Shown here: in pieces, positions 61,565-64,000 of the stretch | Layout: each line of letters opens with the position of its first letter | Numbering within the stretch: position 1 is the first letter of the stretch | NCBI RefSeq assembly: GCF_037658235.1 | Contig: NZ_JBBJLN010000001.1 | Location: 372,001 to 436,000, forward strand | Length of the DNA: 64,000 nt | Direction: 5' to 3' | From: Yunchengibacter salinarum | Lineage (GTDB): Bacteria > Pseudomonadota > Alphaproteobacteria > Sphingomonadales > Kordiimonadaceae | Made by a program: the position numbers and the translations under genes | Notes under the pieces: generated by a model | Database searches by the model: none | Seen by the model: only the letters and a program-made list of their open reading frames with translations | Told to the model about the DNA's origin: nothing

Positions 61565-64000
61565 TTATTTCAATATGGAATTCATGTGTTTGACGGCGAA
61601 GGACAGCTTCGCCACGGACAGGCTGCCGCTGCTTCTCAGCTCGTCGATCAGGCGGCCAGCGCGAATCACCTTGGTTTTTTCCTGTTCCTTCCATTTTTCC
61701 AGGCAGTCCGCTGTGCTGGCACCTTTGGCCATATTGCATACCGAGGTCACCAGCACCCGTTGCTGATCGGTCAGGTCTTCCAGCAGGGCGTGAATGGCCA
61801 GTGCTTCCCAGCGGTCCCTGGGTTTGTAATGGTCGCTGCGCTGGCGCAGCCAGTCAAAGCCCAGCATGTCGCCCAGGGCAAAGTGGATGGCGGCCACGTC
61901 ATTGACCGTCTGACCGGTCTTTTCGCTGACGGTGATGATGTCCAGCCCGCTCTGCAACTGCTCGAACGCCGCCACGAAGATGGCCAGGTCCTGCGGCACC
62001 CCGGCTTCCCGAAGGCCGCTGCGCCGGGCGACAAAAGCGTGTTGCACCGGCTCTGAAAGGGTGCCCTGCTCCACGGCGAACAGGGTGCCCACCGGTTCGC
62101 GGAACCGGGCCACCAGTGTTTTCACATCGAACGGCTGGGGCAGGTTCCGCAGCAGCCACAGCACCTGATTTTTCAGCGCATCGGCCAGGCTGCGATGCAT
62201 ACTGTGCTGGATGTCGGCCCGCACGTCATAATCCAGCGCGTTGATGGCTTCCCAGTGTTTTTCCAGGTTGAACACATCCCGCACGATGACAAAGGCGGCG
62301 ATGATGTCCTCCACGCTCAGGCCGGTTTCTTCCTTTACTTCATAAACAAAGGTAAGCCCGGCCCAGTTCACCACCGCATTGGCCAGCACGGTGGCGACGA
62401 TTTCCCGCCGCAGCCGGTGGTCCGCCAGTGCATTCGGAAACCGGTCGGTCAACTGATCGGGAAAGCCCCATTCCAGTTCCGGGCGGAACCAGGGATCGTT
62501 CACCAGATCCCCCCGCTGAAGAATGTCGAACAGCGACATCTTGGCATAGGCCATCAGCGTGGCGATTTCCGGCCTCGTCAGCCCGCTTTCATTGGCGGCC
62601 AGTTCGGCGAAGCCTTCATCGGTGGGCAGGTTTTCGATTTCCCGGTCCAGGTCCATGTCCCGTTCCAGCAGGCGGATCAGGCCCAGATGGTTTTCCCGAT
62701 TGCTGACGGCCTCTTCCTCCGCCAGTGAAATGGCCTGGGTCTGAAGATAATTGTCCGACAGCACGATGGCCGAGACCGAGTCGGTCATGTCCTCCAGAAG
62801 CTGATTGCGGTCGTCCTGTTTCAGCCGACCATCGGCCAGCACCTGATCCAGCAGGATCTTGATGTTCACTTCCTTGTCGGAACAGTCCACGCCCGCGGAA
62901 TTGTCGATGAAGTCGGTGTTGATGCGGCCACCGCGCCGGGCAAAGGTGATCCGGGCTTTCTGGGTCATGCCCAGATTGCCGCCTTCGCCCACCGCCTTCA
63001 CCGCAAGCTGGTCGGCGGTGATTCTCAGCGCGTCATTGGCGCGGTCCCCCACGTCGGCATTGCTTTCGCTTTTGTCGCGCACATAAGTGCCGATGCCGCC
63101 GAACCACAGCAGGTCCGCTTCCGCTTGAAGGATGGCGTGAATCAGTTGCGCGGGGGTCAGGCGCTTGTCCTCCACGCCCAGCCAGGACTGGATTTCCGGG
63201 GTCAGATCGATCGCCTTGGCGCTGCGCTTGAACACGCCGCCGCCTTTGCTGATCAGGCTCTGGTCATAGTCTTCCCAGCTCGATCGCGGTGCATCGAACA
63301 GCCGTTTGCGCTCTTGCCAGTTGGCGTCTCCATCGCCGGGGTTCGGATCGATGAAGATGTGCATATGGTTGAACGCGGCCTTCAGGCGGATGGTGCGGGA
63401 CAGCAACATGCCATTGCCGAATACGTCCCCGCCCATGTCGCCAATGCCGATCACGCTGATGGGGTCGGTCTGGGTGTTGATGCCGATTTCCCGGAAATGG
63501 CGCTGAACCGATACCCACGCGCCGCGGGCGGTGATGCCCATTTTCTTGTGGTCATAGCCATGCTGGCCGCCGCTGGCAAAGGCATCGCCCAGCCAGAAAC
63601 CGCGATCCAGGCTGATGCTGTTGGCGATATCGGAAAAGCTGGCCGTGCCCTTGTCCGCCGCCACCACCAGATAGGGGTCATCCCCATCCAGTGCATGGGT
63701 GCGTTCCGGCTTGACCACCTTGCCGTTTTCCAGATTGTCCGTGATGGACAGCAGGCTGGCGATGAAGCTGCGATAGCAGGCGATGCCCTCCTGCATGATG
63801 CCTTCCCGATCGGCGCTGCCGGGCAATTGCTTGGGGAAGAAGCCCCCCTTGGCGCCCTGTGGCACGATCACGGCGTTTTTCACCTGTTGCGCCTTGACCA
63901 GCCCCAGCACTTCCGTGCGGAAATCCTCGGGCCGGTCGGACCAGCGCAGGCCGCCGCGCGCCACCGGGCCGCCGCGCAGATGCACCCCTTCCACCCGCGG
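61565..64000 (-). CDS. gdhB: NAD-specific glutamate dehydrogenase, large type (C-terminal half; N-terminus outside window)
   Basis: 811 codons are visible; frame open at the right edge. Large (about 1,600 aa) NAD-GDH family: GVHLRGGPVARGGLRWSDRPEDFRTEVLGLVKAQQVKNAVIVPQGAKGGF is the glutamate-binding core, GNGMLLSRTIRLKAAFNHMHIFIDP follows, and FGGIGTYV lies in the NAD domain. Deaminates glutamate to 2-oxoglutarate. It is 140 bases downstream of the tRNA but on the opposite strand. Confidence 0.95.
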   Translation of the reverse strand, partial: PRVEGVHLRGGPVARGGLRWSDRPEDFRTEVLGLVKAQQVKNAVIVPQGAKGGFFPKQLPGSADREGIMQEGIACYRSFIASLLSITDNLENGKVVKPERTHALDGDDPYLVVAADKGTASFSDIANSISLDRGFWLGDAFASGGQHGYDHKKMGITARGAWVSVQRHFREIGINTQTDPISVIGIGDMGGDVFGNGMLLSRTIRLKAAFNHMHIFIDPNPGDGDANWQERKRLFDAPRSSWEDYDQSLISKGGGVFKRSAKAIDLTPEIQSWLGVEDKRLTPAQLIHAILQAEADLLWFGGIGTYVRDKSESNADVGDRANDALRITADQLAVKAVGEGGNLGMTQKARITFARRGGRINTDFIDNSAGVDCSDKEVNIKILLDQVLADGRLKQDDRNQLLEDMTDSVSAIVLSDNYLQTQAISLAEEEAVSNRENHLGLIRLLERDMDLDREIENLPTDEGFAELAANESGLTRPEIATLMAYAKMSLFDILQRGDLVNDPWFRPELEWGFPDQLTDRFPNALADHRLRREIVATVLANAVVNWAGLTFVYEVKEETGLSVEDIIAAFVIVRDVFNLEKHWEAINALDYDVRADIQHSMHRSLADALKNQVLWLLRNLPQPFDVKTLVARFREPVGTLFAVEQGTLSEPVQHAFVARRSGLREAGVPQDLAIFVAAFEQLQSGLDIITVSEKTGQTVNDVAAIHFALGDMLGFDWLRQRSDHYKPRDRWEALAIHALLEDLTDQQRVLVTSVCNMAKGASTADCLEKWKEQEKTKVIRAGRLIDELRSSGSLSVAKLSFAVKHMNSILK

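Overview
The window is 64 kb of high-GC chromosome from an alphaproteobacterium, and it contains the replication origin. The class assignment rests on gene order and gene families: parB-parA-rsmG-mnmG-mnmE with parS sites, rho-hemJ-hemE on one side of the origin, PPDK regulator-maf-aroE-coaE-dnaQ on the other, secB-fxsA-tim44-mltA-smr, hisB-H-A-F-E back to back with hslVU, and the lineage-typical families DUF3576, DUF2244, DUF6489 and TimA. A lineage near Kordiimonadales/Iodidimonadales is possible, but I cannot prove it from sequence alone. There are no insertion sequences, phage genes, CRISPR arrays or rRNA operons. It reads as core chromosome with tight operons, many 4-base ATGA/GTGA overlaps, and GTG starts.

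Layout. 0-3.2 kb: an LpoA-like lipoprotein (cut by the left edge) divergent from rsmI-yraN-gshB. 3.2-9.3 kb: segregation and tRNA-modification block on the minus strand (parB, parA, rsmG, mnmG, mnmE, a DUF6489 gene) with three parS sites. 9.4-10.7 kb: a DNA alkyl repair protein and a dienelactone hydrolase. 10.8-13.8 kb: rho with a long leader, hemJ, hemE. 13.84-14.34 kb: oriC, with an AT-rich element and DnaA boxes. 14.3-18.2 kb: origin-right operon, PPDK regulator-maf-aroE-coaE-dnaQ. 18.2-26.7 kb: lepB, dnaK-dnaJ, dapB, a DUF350/serine protease pair, DUF2244, a UbiH-type hydroxylase. 26.9-32 kb: ftsK, lolA, an unknown gene, xth. 32-37.2 kb: an OmpR-type response regulator, ribA, an L,D-transpeptidase-like gene, yggS, thiE-like, an outer-membrane barrel. 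37.5-42.3 kb: DUF3576 lipoprotein, leuS, lptE, holA. 42.4-48.5 kb: secB, fxsA, timA, mltA, smr, an XRE regulator, comM. 48.6-51.1 kb: a two-gene signalling operon, an H-NOX-like protein plus a PAS/degenerate GGDEF/EAL protein. 51.1-56.5 kb: hisE-F-A-H-B (minus) divergent from hslV-hslU. 56.5-61.1 kb: HIT, GNAT, a periplasmic binding-like protein, Trm112-like, LON-domain, CnoX-like and YbaK-type genes. 61.3-64 kb: tRNA-Gly(GCC) and the C-terminal half of an NAD-type glutamate dehydrogenase (cut by the right edge).

How it works together. The centre is the replication and segregation hub. ParB should load at the parS sites 6-9 kb from oriC, and most genes on both arms run away from the origin. 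Heat-shock genes dnaKJ and hslVU share the same sigma-32-type promoter at identical spacing. Envelope biogenesis recurs (lolA, lptE, secB, lepB, mltA, LpoA-like, L,D-transpeptidase).

Most worth a second look: the H-NOX-like/c-di-GMP phosphodiesterase operon; the tandem duplication of a complete promoter plus leader in front of the YbaK-type gene, back to back with the tRNA promoter; the rho leader; the bidirectional his/hslVU promoter built on a palindromic -35; and a holA-secB junction that looks like a scar left by relocation of the origin block.
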